This document shows, in pieces, positions 12,195 to 24,608 of a DNA stretch of 64,000 nucleotides (position 1 is the first letter of the stretch; the number at the start of each line of letters is the position of its first letter). A program made the translations under genes and the position numbers. Below the pieces are notes generated by a model. That model was not told the DNA's origin. It made no database searches and worked only from the letters and a program-made list of their open reading frames with translations. The DNA lies in the NCBI GenBank assembly GCA_023014335.1, contig JAECYW010000033.1, positions 124,001 to 188,000 on the forward strand. The letters run 5' to 3'. This DNA comes from Galerina marginata. Its lineage: Eukaryota; Basidiomycota; Agaricomycetes; Agaricales; Galerinaceae.

Positions 12195-13873
12195 ACGGAC
12201 GCGCAAGCACACCGGAGCTTCCTTCTACCTTTAAATCGTTAAACTGGTATGAACCTCACGGTCAGTAACTTTTCTATGCACTCAAGAGACGATCCATCGA
12301 TGACAGACCATGCGGTTCTTCCAGGTTCATCCTTTTTTTTTTTTGGCTTTTACAACCTAGCTTCAACCCTCAGCTCAACTTTACTCGAGTAGGTGAGAAG
12401 CGGTATCTTGCGCGACACTCGACCAGCCTATTTTCTTCCATTTTTTCACAGGCTTTTACGACACAAAAATCAAGAACATCTCACCGACGCTCAACGAGCC
12501 CCGTCGTTAGTTTGTAAAGAAAGAAAAACGCGGCTCCACAGATAATTTGTATCCGTCCCTGAAGCCCGCCTCCAACCTCTCTCAACTAAACTAAATTGTC
12601 CTCTATTTCTATAGCACCCTCACTCGAATTCATATACGCCCAAGTCGCTCATGAACCATTCCCTCAAACGCCGACAGCTAATTTACTCTCATGAGCTTGA
12701 ACGTAGTCAGAGATTTGATCTCAGCCAAACTTAAGGTGAGAAATGAGCGCTGGTGCGACTCAATCACGCTATTGATGCTTTCTAGTTTTTCCAGATCGTC
12801 TTCACCTCGCACAGTGCCTCTGTTACGTCTCTGACTCATCCTGGAAACAAGAACCAGGTATGCATCCCGCTGGTGACTAGTCAATCGCACGGCAGTGCGT
12901 TGGTCCAGTGGATGACGGGTGCGACCAGGTGATCTCAGGCGTATCTTGTTATTGGAGCCGAACGTGCTCGTTGACGACCTCAGATTTAGGTCTTTAATAT
13001 CTCAACTTACATCCGCCTCGGTCCATGCAAGACGCTCATACCCTTTGTGTCGGACAGACGTTTTCGAGGCTATATCTCGGTTCTCATCCATTTGCTGGCG
13101 ACACCGCTGAGACTTTAGGCTGCATTTGTACCCCTATCAGACGTGCGTGCGCTTGGCACTGTCCATCCTAGCGACGCGCGACTTCGCCATTGAACCTGAG
13201 GACGAGTCAATCGCGGCACGGAAGCAGCTTTTGATCCTGAGCGATTTTGTCCACCAGGTTCCACTTACTCTTGCGATACGGCTCCGGACCTTATTTTCTG
13301 CGGCAACTCGAACGATGGACTACTCTTGAACTTATCTTAGGCGCTAAGCTGATGCTTTGCGTCTTGAAAGTAAGTCCAATCGTCTTTGGTGCAGTTTATT
13401 TGTTCACCTATTTTTTAATGAATCAAGGTACCTCCCGTCTCATCGAAATTCGGGCGAGATAAGCCGTGCTCCCCGTTTTTCCCTTTTCGCATCAAATTCA
13501 ACAAACGTGTCCTTAGGTGAGGTGTTAACATGGGTGATCCACTTCTGAACGCCGGTCTTTGAGATTCTTTCAGTGTGGTGGGGACATCCCATCGTCTCTG
13601 CCCCATGCATAGTCTTAGGTTTTGCTGGACACACTTCGGTGGGCAGGCGATCAACATCTTGGCAGCTGCATTGGCTTGTGAAAAGCAAGAATTGGCAGAT
13701 ACATTACCAAATTACCAGCCACTTGGAGTTCAGACCCCTTTTGTACGCGGCTTCTTGGAACCTCAATGGAGTCACTGGATGCGATCTTAGACTGCCCTAC
13801 CCCCCATGCCTCCCTGCTTTCATACTTCAATCGATGTCCCTCATTTACGACGGCTGTATAGATGTTACACCGT
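12195..13873. repeat. Segmental duplication, unit 1 upstream part
   Basis: Non-coding sequence that aligns by eye, in order and same orientation, with about 22428-23607. Shared blocks include the stretch around 12250/22485, around 12470/22680, around 13210/22950 and around 13320-13870/23040-23605, including 'ATTCGGGCGAGATAAGCC' at 13448 and 23203. Unit 1 is longer because of extra sequence at about 12690-13200. It breaks off after 'TTACAC' at 13873, and the homology resumes at 17562. Confidence 0.75.
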
Positions 13874-13958
13874 CGCTCATATAAGCAAAATGCAGCATTA
13901 TCCTTGATTCAAACCTTTAAAGGCATAGCTATGATTGGGTCCTCTGCTGTAATGGTCG

Positions 13959-15399
13959 TTAATAAATTCCGTGCTCGTATGTTGCGCCTGTTTCAATTTC
14001 TGTGGTCTTGGACATCTGGATCACAACGGGATTGCGCTGTAGGAATCTCCTTAGAGTCGTTCTCTCAGGGAAAATGAGAACTCACATTCATGAGTTCACG
14101 AGAACCTTGACCCAATGTCGACTGTCGTCCAGGGAATTCAATAAACTTTTGCTCCCGAAGAGCGGTTCGTCCATTCAGTCTTTGAGCATATCTTGAGCGA
14201 AGGAGGTCAAGTATCGTCTCTTGGACTTACGTTGCTAGTAGCGTATTTGAAAAAACTGGAAAGTTCTCCGTCAGATGGGTAAATTAATTCCCGACAACGC
14301 ACCACTTACCTCGTGCCAAGGACATGAATATCCCCAACCAAATGACTGAAGAAATTTCGTCTATTTCGATGTCATTTCTGTGTAACGACGACAAAACTCA
14401 CAATTGTTCGGCATTACAAAGAACTGGATTATATCAATAAGCAGGCTGGGAGCGGCAGTTGAGAGTACTCACACACACGAGCGCCAATGAGCCGATAAAA
14501 CTGGTGAGGATACCAGTTTCTGAACGACGTTTCAGACAATATCGCGGTGCGTGCTGAAAGATTAACTCACGAAGAGTCCAAGTGGTGATTTTGTCAATCG
14601 CTAATGAGGTACTAGCGACATCATTAGTTTCCACAAATGCAACCACATCGTGAATTGATTTACCTTCGAAACCCATTTGCTTTCTGAGCGTCCAGATAAT
14701 AGCACAAGGACAGGGCGAGAAATAGGTCTACCACGGAACACAAGGCCAAAACAAGTCCGGAAAGCCATTTCCATTGGGCCATAAACTCGGCGACGGAGTG
14801 CATCCTCCAAGTTTCGGATGTCAATAGGAATGTCAAACCACATCGCACTAGAGCCAGTGCCCAGCACAACAGCGAGATGAAAAGCTTTCCGCTCACAACG
14901 CGGACGCGCTCCACTAAGAATATCTACACCAAACCAACAATGAGGTCTCGATCAGCGTTGGGTGAGCATGGTTATTGCGACTTACCTGCACGATTGTACC
15001 AATGATTCCACTCAGAGAAATTGCCCCTCCAAAGGATTTAGGCAAAAGTAGGAGCGCTGCAGGATTCTGGTACTCATTCACTGTGATATAATAGACGCCA
15101 TGGCATATGCAGATGCAGTGTGCTAACTCGCAGAGCCTTCGAGAACTTGTTATATACGACGTCACGATATTCAGTTTTTCGTATGACTCACCATACTGTC
15201 GTGACCTTTGCGATAAAAAGTCAGTATTGGCCGGAAGCAACAGGGTAGTTTTACGCACCATTGCTTTGAGAGACACCCTATCCTTCGGGAAGTTGGCATA
15301 GTAAATGTAGGCTTGAACTGTGCTGACTCCAAATAAGCAACATGAAACGATGAGGCCGATTAAAAGTGCTCCTAGTGTGCTGTGGACCTCGACAGGCAT
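13959..15399 (-). CDS. DUF6534-family seven-helix membrane protein, copy 1 (302 aa)
   Basis: Integral membrane protein of unknown function, found mainly in Agaricomycetes. Eleven exons: 15399-15259, 15205-15192 (14-nt microexon), 15136-14986, 14923-14664, 14611-14571, 14519-14473, 14423-14402, 14346-14311, 14255-14231, 14179-14086 and 14036-13959. All phases agree and sum to 303 codons. Landmarks in order: STLGALLIG (TM1), YIYYANFPKDR, microexon residues VTTVW before LCELAHCICICH (TM2-3), SLSGIIGTIVQ, RVRVVSGK, WKWL, IDKITTWTL, QTGILTS, SNTLLA-TLNGRTALR, then a cytosolic tail ending in TYEHGIY. It lies inside the 3.7-kb segment that interrupts segmental duplication unit 1. TATAAAG occurs 48 bp upstream of the ATG. 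Confident in family and structure; role unknown. Confidence 0.9.
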
Positions 15400-16183
15400 A
15401 TTGGATCTGCGGAGAAATCATCGGTACAATACAGCTTGATCGTACGCTTTATACCTTATTAAAAGCACAGCCCGACGGAACGATATTTTGAAACATAACA
15501 TAATCTGAGTGGGTCAGCCTTCAACCGCACTTTGATGGACGGGCAGGGACGCGGTCGATAAGAGAAGTGGAGCTCAGGCCCTGAGGCTGGATTATTCATT
15601 GGACCGTTCTAACGGGATGCCCACATTGCCTAAAGCTGAAGCAACTAGGTTCTTCTTCTCCCACATATATCCGCCGCCTTGCGTCTCGTGGTTATCTCCC
15701 CGCCATTAACAGACCCAATATACAAGGTTGTACTTGATCGACTCGCTCCATTAGAGCTGGACCAACCTTATTTTTCAACCCCGTGGGCCGTATGACACGG
15801 AACTCTATTTGACACCAGCGTTTCATCATTGGCAGGACCCCCACAGAGCCGAGATGTGATATGAGGAGCAAAAAAAAAGTGGGATCCTCGAGCTTTGTGC
15901 ACAATTTGTGCTCTTCAAGTATCCTGAAATCCTGCAAGGATCATAGGACTTACGGGCGACCACATTCCAGCCGCTGATGTGAACATATGGCTCCTTACAT
16001 GAAGCGCCCACTGCGACAATGATTCGCGCCAATTTTGGCTTCGCCGTTCTGCCGCCTGCCAGGTGATCAGGAACCGGCCCGGCGCCGTTTTTGTGCTGAA
16101 CCAGGAACTTGGCTATCAAGCTTGTTATCGATGACATCTGCCGTTTCATTAAGATATCGATAACTGGAGCAAAATCTGCCGTC
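15400..16183. other. Intergenic between DUF6534 copy 1 and the coiled-coil gene
   Basis: Divergent upstream region of two genes. It includes TATAAAG at 15447-15453 on the minus strand, placed as a TATA box for copy 1. No further gene recognised. Confidence 0.5.
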
Positions 16184-17251
16184 ATGGAAGTTTCAGGAGA
16201 AGACCAACTGGAAATACCACCGCTTGAGGAAATCCCTGCTCATATACTAGACTCTATACCGAAACACGTTCAGCCTGGTTCCAAAGCTTTCCGCGAAATC
16301 ATATTTTTCAGCCTTCAAAGCGAAGCACTTGGACTACGAAAACTCGATACGGAGGCGCCTCTAAACGCAAATAATAATACAAAGGCTGACGGCAATGGCG
16401 GTCATTTCAGCAGCAGTGGTGCGCACTTGGTCTTTTCCGTGTATGGTTCGAACTCAAACGACCTTCAGACGTACACAACCTAGTAGCAACTTTACCAATG
16501 CACGAACTCCAGCCCGAGCTTCTAACGGCTATCATTCGCCAGTTCGCCTCGGCCATCGCAAGCGTGACAACACGCGATTTTGTCAATAAATGCCAGTACG
16601 AGTCGCTTGAAACACTGAAGCAGCAACTCAAGGATGGTTATGCCTATCAGGCGCGGCTTGCGGTTCAGCTGGACAGCGATGAAAGAAACCTCAGGGATGC
16701 TGACCAAAGACAGCAAACCATTATTTCCTCCCTTCAGGCTGAAAAGGCTACTTCCGATGCGCTCAGACGGGAAAACGAAGAAACCATCCTCCGTCAGAGG
16801 GTAGAAATAGATTCTCTCCGCTCGCAGGTCGAAGCTCTTACGAAACAAAGTGGAAAACTGTCGGAGAGGTCGCAATACGACCGTGCGTCTCAACAAATCC
16901 CAGAATACCGAGAACGAGCAACTGACTCCCTCCAAATACAACTCGGGAATTCACATCCGACGCACTCGTCCATTTCGCAGCTGGTACAGATGCGCAATAC
17001 CGAAAGTACTGGCTCTCCCTTCCTTTCCATCCTTACTCTGACAATAAATAGGTTTCAATTCGGACGAAGGAATATTCTCTCCACTCGTGGAAGCTCTTGA
17101 CCAGGATATACGGCTGTGGTCCAATAACATAAAGGACTCTCTCGACGATTTGGACGCGGGAAAACTAGTAGTGGTCAGGGCAGGCTTGCAATTCATTCTC
17201 GAAGATATGGAGAAGAAGAGGCTCCTGATCCAAGAAAAGCTGAACCATTAG
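16184..17251 (+). CDS. Predicted coiled-coil protein of unknown function, three exons (323 aa)
   Basis: I assemble exons 16184-16418, 16469-17005 and 17052-17251, joined by introns of 50 nt (GTGCGC...TTCAG) and 46 nt (GTACTG...ATAG). Phases agree and the sum is 324 codons. The N-terminal part is acidic and proline-containing (EDQLEIPPLEEIP). The middle (about residues 130-220) is a heptad-like Leu/Glu/Gln/Arg-rich segment, predicted coiled coil. The C-terminus is also helical and charged (EDMEKKRLLIQEKL). There are no catalytic motifs, signal peptide or membrane segment. I do not recognise a family. The gene lies within the same 3.7-kb segment as DUF6534 copy 1. The ATG at 16184 is the first in frame. 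Confidence 0.6.
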
Positions 17252-17561
17252 TTGGTTGCGCACACCAGCGATGTTTTCTGCGTCGGTACTCTTCGCATTC
17301 ATTTGATCGTCACACACTGACTTACACCATATTTTATATTTAGCAGATGTGATCTCACCACCGCCTGGTACCCTTACTCCCTTCGTCTTTCGCTGCCTGC
17401 CCATCCCTACAGTGCAAATCCACCTCTCCAGTCTCACCCGAACGTGACTCGCACACTTGCATGTAACGTATAACTCCAAGATCGCAATAATGGTGTTAGC
17501 TGCCTGGTTACCAACTAAAGGGTGCACGAAGCTTGGGAGACGCGCTATAAGCGGATGATAA
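17252..17561. other. End of the 3.7-kb interrupting segment
   Basis: The stretch from the coiled-coil stop codon to the point where homology with the second duplication unit resumes. Nothing recognised. Confidence 0.4.
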
Positions 17562-18561
17562 GTCCGAGAAGCGGTTCTGAGGGACTATCAGGTGAACTTC
17601 GCTTCTAGCACCCCGGGTCCCAGACAAACTTTCGTAACCCAAGGTTCCAATCTCCTCCACTAAGTACTGTCATCGGACTGGCGGCGCGGACGACGAAGGC
17701 ATTCATGAGAGGAATGTATATGTCATCTCTGTCCGAAGGTCGGCATCCTCGAGAGGAAGGAAGCATATGACTGAACGAAAACCAGGCGAAAATCAGCACC
17801 TCAATCAAAGGTTTGCCATCCATAGCGTAGTAAGATGACGTCTTGCGTCTTGGGAGTGAGTACCCCTTTCCTTGCGTGGTTCATCGTATGTTTAATGAAG
17901 AGGAACAGACCTTAATTCTTATATGTCGATACTCGAACGTACTTAATCTTGGCAATCCGGTCACATGGAAAGCCACTCTAGAGACAGAAACTCTAGGAAA
18001 TCATCGAAGGTACATACCTTCATACTTTTGCATTCAAAGGTGATCGGCGCTTTTTTCATATATTTTTCTTGACAACCAGCGGTGAGCTTGAGTCGAGAGC
18101 GCGATTTCACCGCAATCCAACTGCAAGCGCTCAAGTAAAAAACTCAAACGCTTATGATAAGAATTGAAAGAAGATCGCAACAGAAAGATATCGCGCCAAT
18201 GACCCAAATCCATTTCAATCGTTGCTGCTGCTTCCCTCCATCATCTGCGGCCACGCCTTTCTCATGTTGGCGATCATCGATCAGTGGTTAAAACTTTTTG
18301 TAAGTTGGTCGTGTGTGTTCGCTGCCTTACACGATCAGCATCCTGATAGATGTCTTCTTTTAGCGTCGCTTCCCACCCCCGCTGCAGCCAACAATTTTGT
18401 AGTTCATCTCCACCTACGACCAGTAACTTTGTTGATTGATTCTCGATGTCGATGGGCTATACTCTCCATTTTCACCGCCTTTTGATCAAGAGGTGGTAAG
18501 CAACGCCTCAGTAAACCTTCCACTCCTACAAATACCTGGCTCGTACCCTCGCGACACCATC
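17562..18561. repeat. Segmental duplication, unit 1 continued (upstream of DUF6534 copy 2)
   Basis: Resumes alignment with 23607-24608. Examples are GTCCGAGAAGCGG against GTCCGATAAGGGG, 'AACGAAGGCATTCAT'-like blocks, 'AAAATCAGCACCTCAATC', and the last 300 bp before the start codons. The two copies are clearly homologous but carry many substitutions and small indels, so the duplication is not recent. Confidence 0.75.
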
Positions 18562-20040
18562 ATGGCATCCCAACCTCTTCCATTCGATGTTCACAGTACC
18601 CTAGGGGCGATCTTAGTCGGCCTGTTCGTGTCTTGCTGTCTTTTCGGCATGGTCACTGCACAAGTATACACTTACTATACCCGATTCCCGAATGACGCGG
18701 CGCGTATCAAGATACTGGTGGGTGTCACAGTGATCTTCCAAAACCACTTATGGAACGGAGACCGCAGGTTATCTTTGTGTGGTAGGCAATTATTCCCTTA
18801 CGATAATGAATAATACCGGATGATCTCTTTTTAAGGGTCTGTGAACTCGCTCATTGCATTTGCATATGCCAGTCTTTCTATTCCTTCGTCGTCAATGGCT
18901 ACGGAAATCCGAGCACTGTCGAGACATTGCCGAGATCTTTCGATTTGGCGATTTCGCTGAGCGCCGTCATCAGCTCTGTGGTCCAGGTACTTCCTGTTTT
19001 TCATGTATGTCGCCATCGAACCTCAATCGCACGCAGTTCTTCTTTATAGAGCGTATCCGCATCATCAGCCAGAAACCCTTTCTTCCGCTTGTGTGCTGGG
19101 CCGTATCAATAGCTCGATGTGTTTTGACTTTCTTCGGGACGTCAAAAGTTTGGAATAGGCCAGTTTTGCTATTTGAGAGCGAATTCAAATGGCTTTGTAT
19201 CTCTATCTTGGCTATGGGCGCTGCAGTCGACATGATCATAGCCACGGCGTTATTTTATTACTTGAAGGCTTCTAAACCAACTACTCACCAAAAGTATGCT
19301 TACCTTTAACCTGTCTTAAGAAGAGCGAAGTTGACCCTGCAATTAAACAGCACCTCGTTTGTCATTGACAAACTCACCGCCTGGACCATCCGTGAGCGAC
19401 TCTTGAAAACGAAAACAGTAGGAAGAATCTCACCCAGTCGTTGCTGCAGAAACCGGACTCTTAACTAGCCTGACTGGATTTTCTATCTTATTATGTGTGA
19501 GCTACGAAACGCATCTGTCCAAGATAAGCATTGTTTATACCCACGTAGTTCTTGCTGATGCCTCATAACTGTGAGTCTTTGCGATTCCAATCCCGTCATT
19601 TCTACTCTTATACTACGAGTTCAGTTGTCTGGATGGGAATATTGGTGGTGCTGGCCAGAAGTGAGCATAATACTTTATTCCGATGAAATACTACGCTGAT
19701 GTACTAACCTGGCTCCAGTTTTTTCCAACTCATTGCTCGCCTCGTACGTGTGGACTTTAATTCAAGGCTCTATTATTGTCTGAGCTTTCAAAATCCATGA
19801 AACTCTCCATACATTTAAAGCCTCAACGGGCGAGCTCTCCTGCGTGACAGAAAGGCCTCGAAGTCGCAACCAGCACGAGATCGTTTTGCGTCAGCTATCA
19901 GTACTCAGGTAGGCCCCTCAATTGATTCCTTTTATTGGGACATTGGTCTTAATCTCGCTTAGCTACCTCGGATTGCGGTACGTGTGACGACAAAAGTGGA
20001 GATCCAATCAGACCCGGTGTTTGAATACGGGATTGTTTAG
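18562..20040 (+). CDS. DUF6534-family seven-helix membrane protein, copy 2 (304 aa)
   Basis: Eleven exons with consistent phases: 18562-18717, 18768-18781 (14-nt microexon, residues VIFVW with the next base), 18836-18986, 19037-19293, 19351-19391, 19450-19496, 19549-19570, 19625-19660, 19719-19743, 19821-19908 and 19963-20040; 305 codons in all. Landmarks: STLGAILVGLFVSCCLFGM (TM1), VCELAHCICICQSFY, SLSAVISSVVQ, IERIRIISQK, WLCISILAMGAAVD, VIDKLTAWTI, QTGLLTSLTG, MPHN, FSNSLLASLNGRALLR, and a tail ending FEYGIV. Its nearest relative in the window is copy 3; exon lengths are identical from end to end. No signal peptide apart from TM1. Function unknown. Confidence 0.92.
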
Positions 20041-20219
20041 TTACCCACTGTTTTAACAATCTGGTACCGTCGATGATTGCCTCGCCTTACTCATACAGTC
20101 TTTTGCAATTGAACCCCGTTCGTCAACATTGAAAAGGAGACTCTAATAGCAGGAAGGACGTCAGGAACGATTGGATCTGTCGGAACGATTCATCGTTCGA
20201 AAGGTCTGTCTTTCGGATC

Positions 20220-20945
20220 GATTTCACACCAAAAGGATTGCGAGTATACCTTTTTGCAAATTGATGAGATCACCTTCATAGAACACCATTCGCTCGTTGA
20301 GCCTGAAATGAAGGTTCAAGCTTCGGACAGAATAAATAGTCAAATGAGAACCTACGAGGCCAATAAAGCGCAGTAGGAACCAGGAAATTATCAACAAGCA
20401 CTCCAAGTTATACAATCTACATGTTACTCTTGGTTATGAACGTAAAGATCGCTAGCCAAAGATACCTGAAACTCACAGTTATTCGGTAAATCAAAATCAA
20501 TTTCAGCATGACCGATTGATTGACGATTTTGACGGGGAAGTACTTACACAAATTAGTATGGTGAGTCCAGCGAGCCACCAAAAGTGACACTTTCTATAGA
20601 GATGATCAGACGTCGATGCAGGCCATCATTGGGCGAGGCTCACATGCAAGTATTTTATGCACTGTGAAGGAATTCCTAAGTAAAATAGGTTTGAGGTCTT
20701 CTGCAGGAAGCGAGTACTTACCCTACAACAGCGCCTGCCCCAAACAAACGACGGTAAGATGCTGAGTAATCGACAGATTTTTCAGGTTACCATTATCCCT
20801 ACCGTCAGGAGAGCGCGTATAATGAATGTAGCTCTGAACCATGGCAATTCCAAAGGGTGAGCGAGAATTCCAGAAGCAGAGCGCCAAGGGTGGTCAACGG
20901 ATTAAATGGAATAAGGGACTCCGTGATGAAAGCTTGGTGAATTCA
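20220..20945 (-). pseudogene. DUF6534-family pseudogene, internally deleted
   Basis: Minus-strand remnant of the same family. Near 20945-20800 is a frameshifted first exon (reads around TTLGALL then SYIHYTRSPD). A degenerate 13-nt microexon sits at 20734-20722. Later exons follow: the WLAGLTILIC exon near 20590-20545, LPNN, YLWLAIFTF and FRLNERMVF near 20330-20270. The exons for TM3-TM5 (the CELAHC, RVRVVS and IDK blocks) are missing. It faces copy 2 tail to tail, the same arrangement as the shorter remnant after copy 3, so it probably belongs to the duplicated block. Confidence 0.7.
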
Positions 20946-20960
20946 GCGCGTCCTTCTGGT

Positions 20961-22427
20961 ATTTGTACTGCTCGAGATATATTAGTTGTATTACAATTGA
21001 GGGGAATAAACTCATTTGGACTCAAAGTAATTTTAAAAATTAACTTCCATGGATCATTGTGGGTTACGACATGGGTCACAGCCAGCAGGCCCACGAGCGC
21101 GGCGGCGAAGCCTGGAGCAACGTTGAGAAAAAATGTAGGATAACAGCGGCACGAATCGTGGCACAGTGAAATTCGAACCGTCCAGAAGCATCTGACATTT
21201 AGCGAGGGTAGCCGTCAAGTTGAAGTGAAGTATAGCATGCAGTAGGTCGACTCTAAAAGTGAGGTAGCATACCCAGGTAGCTTGGCCAAAAGACAAACGT
21301 GCAGGGAATGAAGCCGGACGCACTGAGCAAGTAGCATGCATACGTAGCGTGTCCGATGTAGCACTTAAAGGGACGGATGTGAGTAGCATGACCAACGGGA
21401 GGAGGTCATAGCGAACCGATATAGCAAGCAGCAGCAACCTAGCCAGATACGGCAACACACTCGTCGAATGCTTTATCGTCAAGCTCGCCCACGATGCTGG
21501 CCGTGCTCTCTATCCTGCCGTGCGTCGCTAAAGATTCGAAGACTGAGCACTGATCATGACGACGAGTCTTCGAAAAGCCATGTGCGGATGACAGTAAACA
21601 GAGTCGTACCAAATCAGGAACCTGGAATATTGCCAATGAAAAACTGAATGGCCAAGTCCCTGCGGCTGACGTACCCCGAATGCAGCTTTGATATGATATG
21701 CGAGACCCAATTTCTCTCTCCATGTTGTGTAGTACCAGTGTGTACCAACCAGGTTGTTGAGAAAAGACTGTTCTTTCTTAAATCTTGGCCCCAGATGTAC
21801 TCTGCTCTGGGCTACGATGCATTAGAAAGTTGTAAATCCTTCAGTCTCGTGGAGGGACGCACTGGATGGGTAAGCTCAAGGCAAGTTTTGAGATTCTCGT
21901 CATAGCGATGATCATGGATGAGCATAGATTTGAAAGTTGGTGTGACGCGTTACATCACTTTTTCTTCCACACCTCTGGGTCACCCAAGATCTCTGAGTCG
22001 CGACCACTCTCGTTTTGTTTTGCCCACCCTCCACACCCTGTATCTTAAACCCTCAATCTGACTCGAAAGGTATTTAACTAGCTGCTAGCTATCTCTCGAG
22101 GAAACATTACCCAGCTGGAAATGGAAATTCTCACGAACTCATGGGTGGGTTGATTTCAGCGGATGCTCGCTAGCAGCTAGCTCGCCCGAGTTCTAACCCC
22201 TTCTTCATTCATACTCTGCCCATAACTCGGTAGGTTTTTTAACGACTGTCCTCGATTTTTCATTAATTGGTCTTGTTTTCTCCGCCCATGTCTACCTTTC
22301 GCTTTGCTGGGACTGATGTCACAATTTACTCACTTCGCTGCCTTGTCGGCGCCCCAACCGCACACGTTCCTATTTCAACTTTCCCCTTTGGTGATCTTCA
22401 ACCAAACCCCTCACTATTTTTCATCCA
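20961..22427. other. Intergenic, nothing recognised
   Basis: Several overlapping frames (minus 21482-21054 and 21723-21439) have no motif or splice support. A short inverted repeat (AGCTGCTAGC near 22081 and its inverse near 22170) is present, about 80 bp apart. Confidence 0.4.
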
Positions 22428-24608
22428 AGGACGCGCACGCACGCTGGGGCGTCCTTACTTTCAATTATCAAATTTAATACGAATCTCACGGTCATTAACT
22501 TTTCGATGCATTCATTGTCATGATTCAAGAGACGACAGATCATGCTGTCCATCCCCCGTTTTGGCTTTCGCAACCTAGCTTCGACCTCCAACTCAACTTC
22601 GGGTGAGAAGCATCCCCAGCAAGACACTCGCCCAACTCATGTTCCTTCATGTTTTCAGAGACTTTTGTGACATGAGAACCAAGAGCATCCAACCGACGCT
22701 CTTCAGTATAGTTTCTTCGTTAGTGTTAAAACGCGGCTCTGCAGGTAACTTCGCTCTAAATCTGTCCTTGAAGCCCACATCTAACATGGGTGGCTTTTTC
22801 AACCCAGCCAAGTTGTTGTCTATCTTTATAACACCCGTACTCAAATTCATAAAGCTTCCAAGTCAGTCATAACTCATGAACCACTCCCTCCGATGTCCAC
22901 ACCTGGTTCGCTGTCATCGGCTTGAACATAGCCAGACCGTATCGCAGCACGGAAGCAGCTGCTGATCATGTGTGGTTTTGCCCTCTAGGTTCAAATTCAC
23001 CGTTCAATTCACTCTTGTAATTACGACGCAGGACTTTAGTTTCTGCCCGGGCAATTCAACGGACGCACAACTCTTGAACTTATGTTTTGCGGTAAGCTGA
23101 TACTTTGCGCCTTGAAAGTAAGTCCCATTGTCTTTGTACCGTTTATTTGTTGACCGATATTATAACAGATCAAGGTATACGTACTTCTCGTGTCATCGAA
23201 ATTCGGGCGAGATAAGCCGTCCTCCCCGTTTTTCCCTTTTCGCATCACCTTCAACAAATGTGTCCTTAGGTGAGGCGTTAACCTGGATGATCCACTTCTG
23301 AACGTCGGTGTTTAAGATTCTTTCAGTGTAGCGGGGACATCCCATCGCCTCTGGCCTATAGTTTTAGGTTGAGCTGGACAGACTTTGACGGGCAGGCGAT
23401 TCGCCTATTGGCAGCTGGATTGGCTCCTGAAACCAGAAATTGGCAGATGCGTCACCAAATTACTAACCACATGGAGTTCACACCTGTTGTACGTGGTTTC
23501 TTGGAACCTCAATGGCGTCATTGGATGCGATCTTAGACTGCCCGACCCATCATGCCTTCCTGCTTTCAGTCGATGTCCCTCATTTACGATGGTTGTATAG
23601 AAGTTACACGTCCGATAAGGGGTTCGAAGGGAGTATCAGGTGGGTTCAAGTTATTATTCCCGTCGGACATTACTTACTTCGGTTCTAGCACCCCGAAAGA
23701 CTGTTATAACCCAATTTCGAGTCGTTTCCTTTATTGTCATCGGATTGGCTGCACGGACCAACGAAGGCATTCATAAGAGGAATGTGTCTGTTTTCTGTCC
23801 GAAAATAGGCATTTGTGAGACTCGAGTGCGAGAAAACATATGACTGAACAAAAATCAGCACCTCAATCGGTGTGTCCGGGTGTCACCCGTTATGCGCGGT
23901 AAGATGGTGCCTTGTTTCTTGACAGTGAGTACCACTTTCTTTGTGTGGTTTATGGTTTAATGAAGAGGATAGACCTTGATTCATATTTGTCGACATTCGA
24001 CTTATTAATTCGGTCGCATGGGAAGCCACTCTAGACCCAGAGACTCGAGGAAATTATCGAAGGTATCCCATTCTTTTCATGTTCAAAGTCGATCGTCACC
24101 TGGGCTTTATATGTTTTTCTTGGCAACCAGTTGAAGGGTTGAGTTGGAAGCGCGACCTCACCGTAATCCATGTGCCGTTGATATCCAGAAGCTGCAAGCG
24201 CTCAAGTAGAAAACCCAAACTCTTATTCGAAAGGAGATCGCAACAGAAAGATAGAGTGCCAGTGACACTAATTCATTCAAACCGTTGTCGCTGTCAATCG
24301 ACTTTCCATCTCCGGCCACGGCTTTCTCATGTTGGCGATCAGCAGTTTCAGCTTATTATAAGTGGGTTGTGTCTGTTCACCCGCCTTCCTTGATCAGCAT
24401 CCCGATAGATGTCTCGTTTTAGCGTCGCTTCCCACACGTCGGTCCAGCCAACAATTTTGGAGTTCACCTTTACCTACGACCAGTAGTTTTGTTGATTGAT
24501 GCTCGTTATCGGTGGGTTGTACCTTTCGATCAGAAGGTTGGAAACAACCCTTAAATAAGCCATCCACTTCTACAAAGACCTGGCTCAAACCATCCTCGCA
24601 ACACCACT
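22428..24608. repeat. Segmental duplication, unit 2 upstream part
   Basis: Counterpart of 12195-13873 plus 17562-18561, but continuous: the segment with DUF6534 copy 1 and the coiled-coil gene is absent, and the junction is at about 23607. No coding sequence recognised in it. It leads directly into DUF6534 copy 3. Confidence 0.75.

Noticed and set aside
22078..22185. Inverted repeat AGCTGCTAGC as a MITE
   Set aside because: Arms are only about 10-14 bp with an 80-bp loop and no target duplication.
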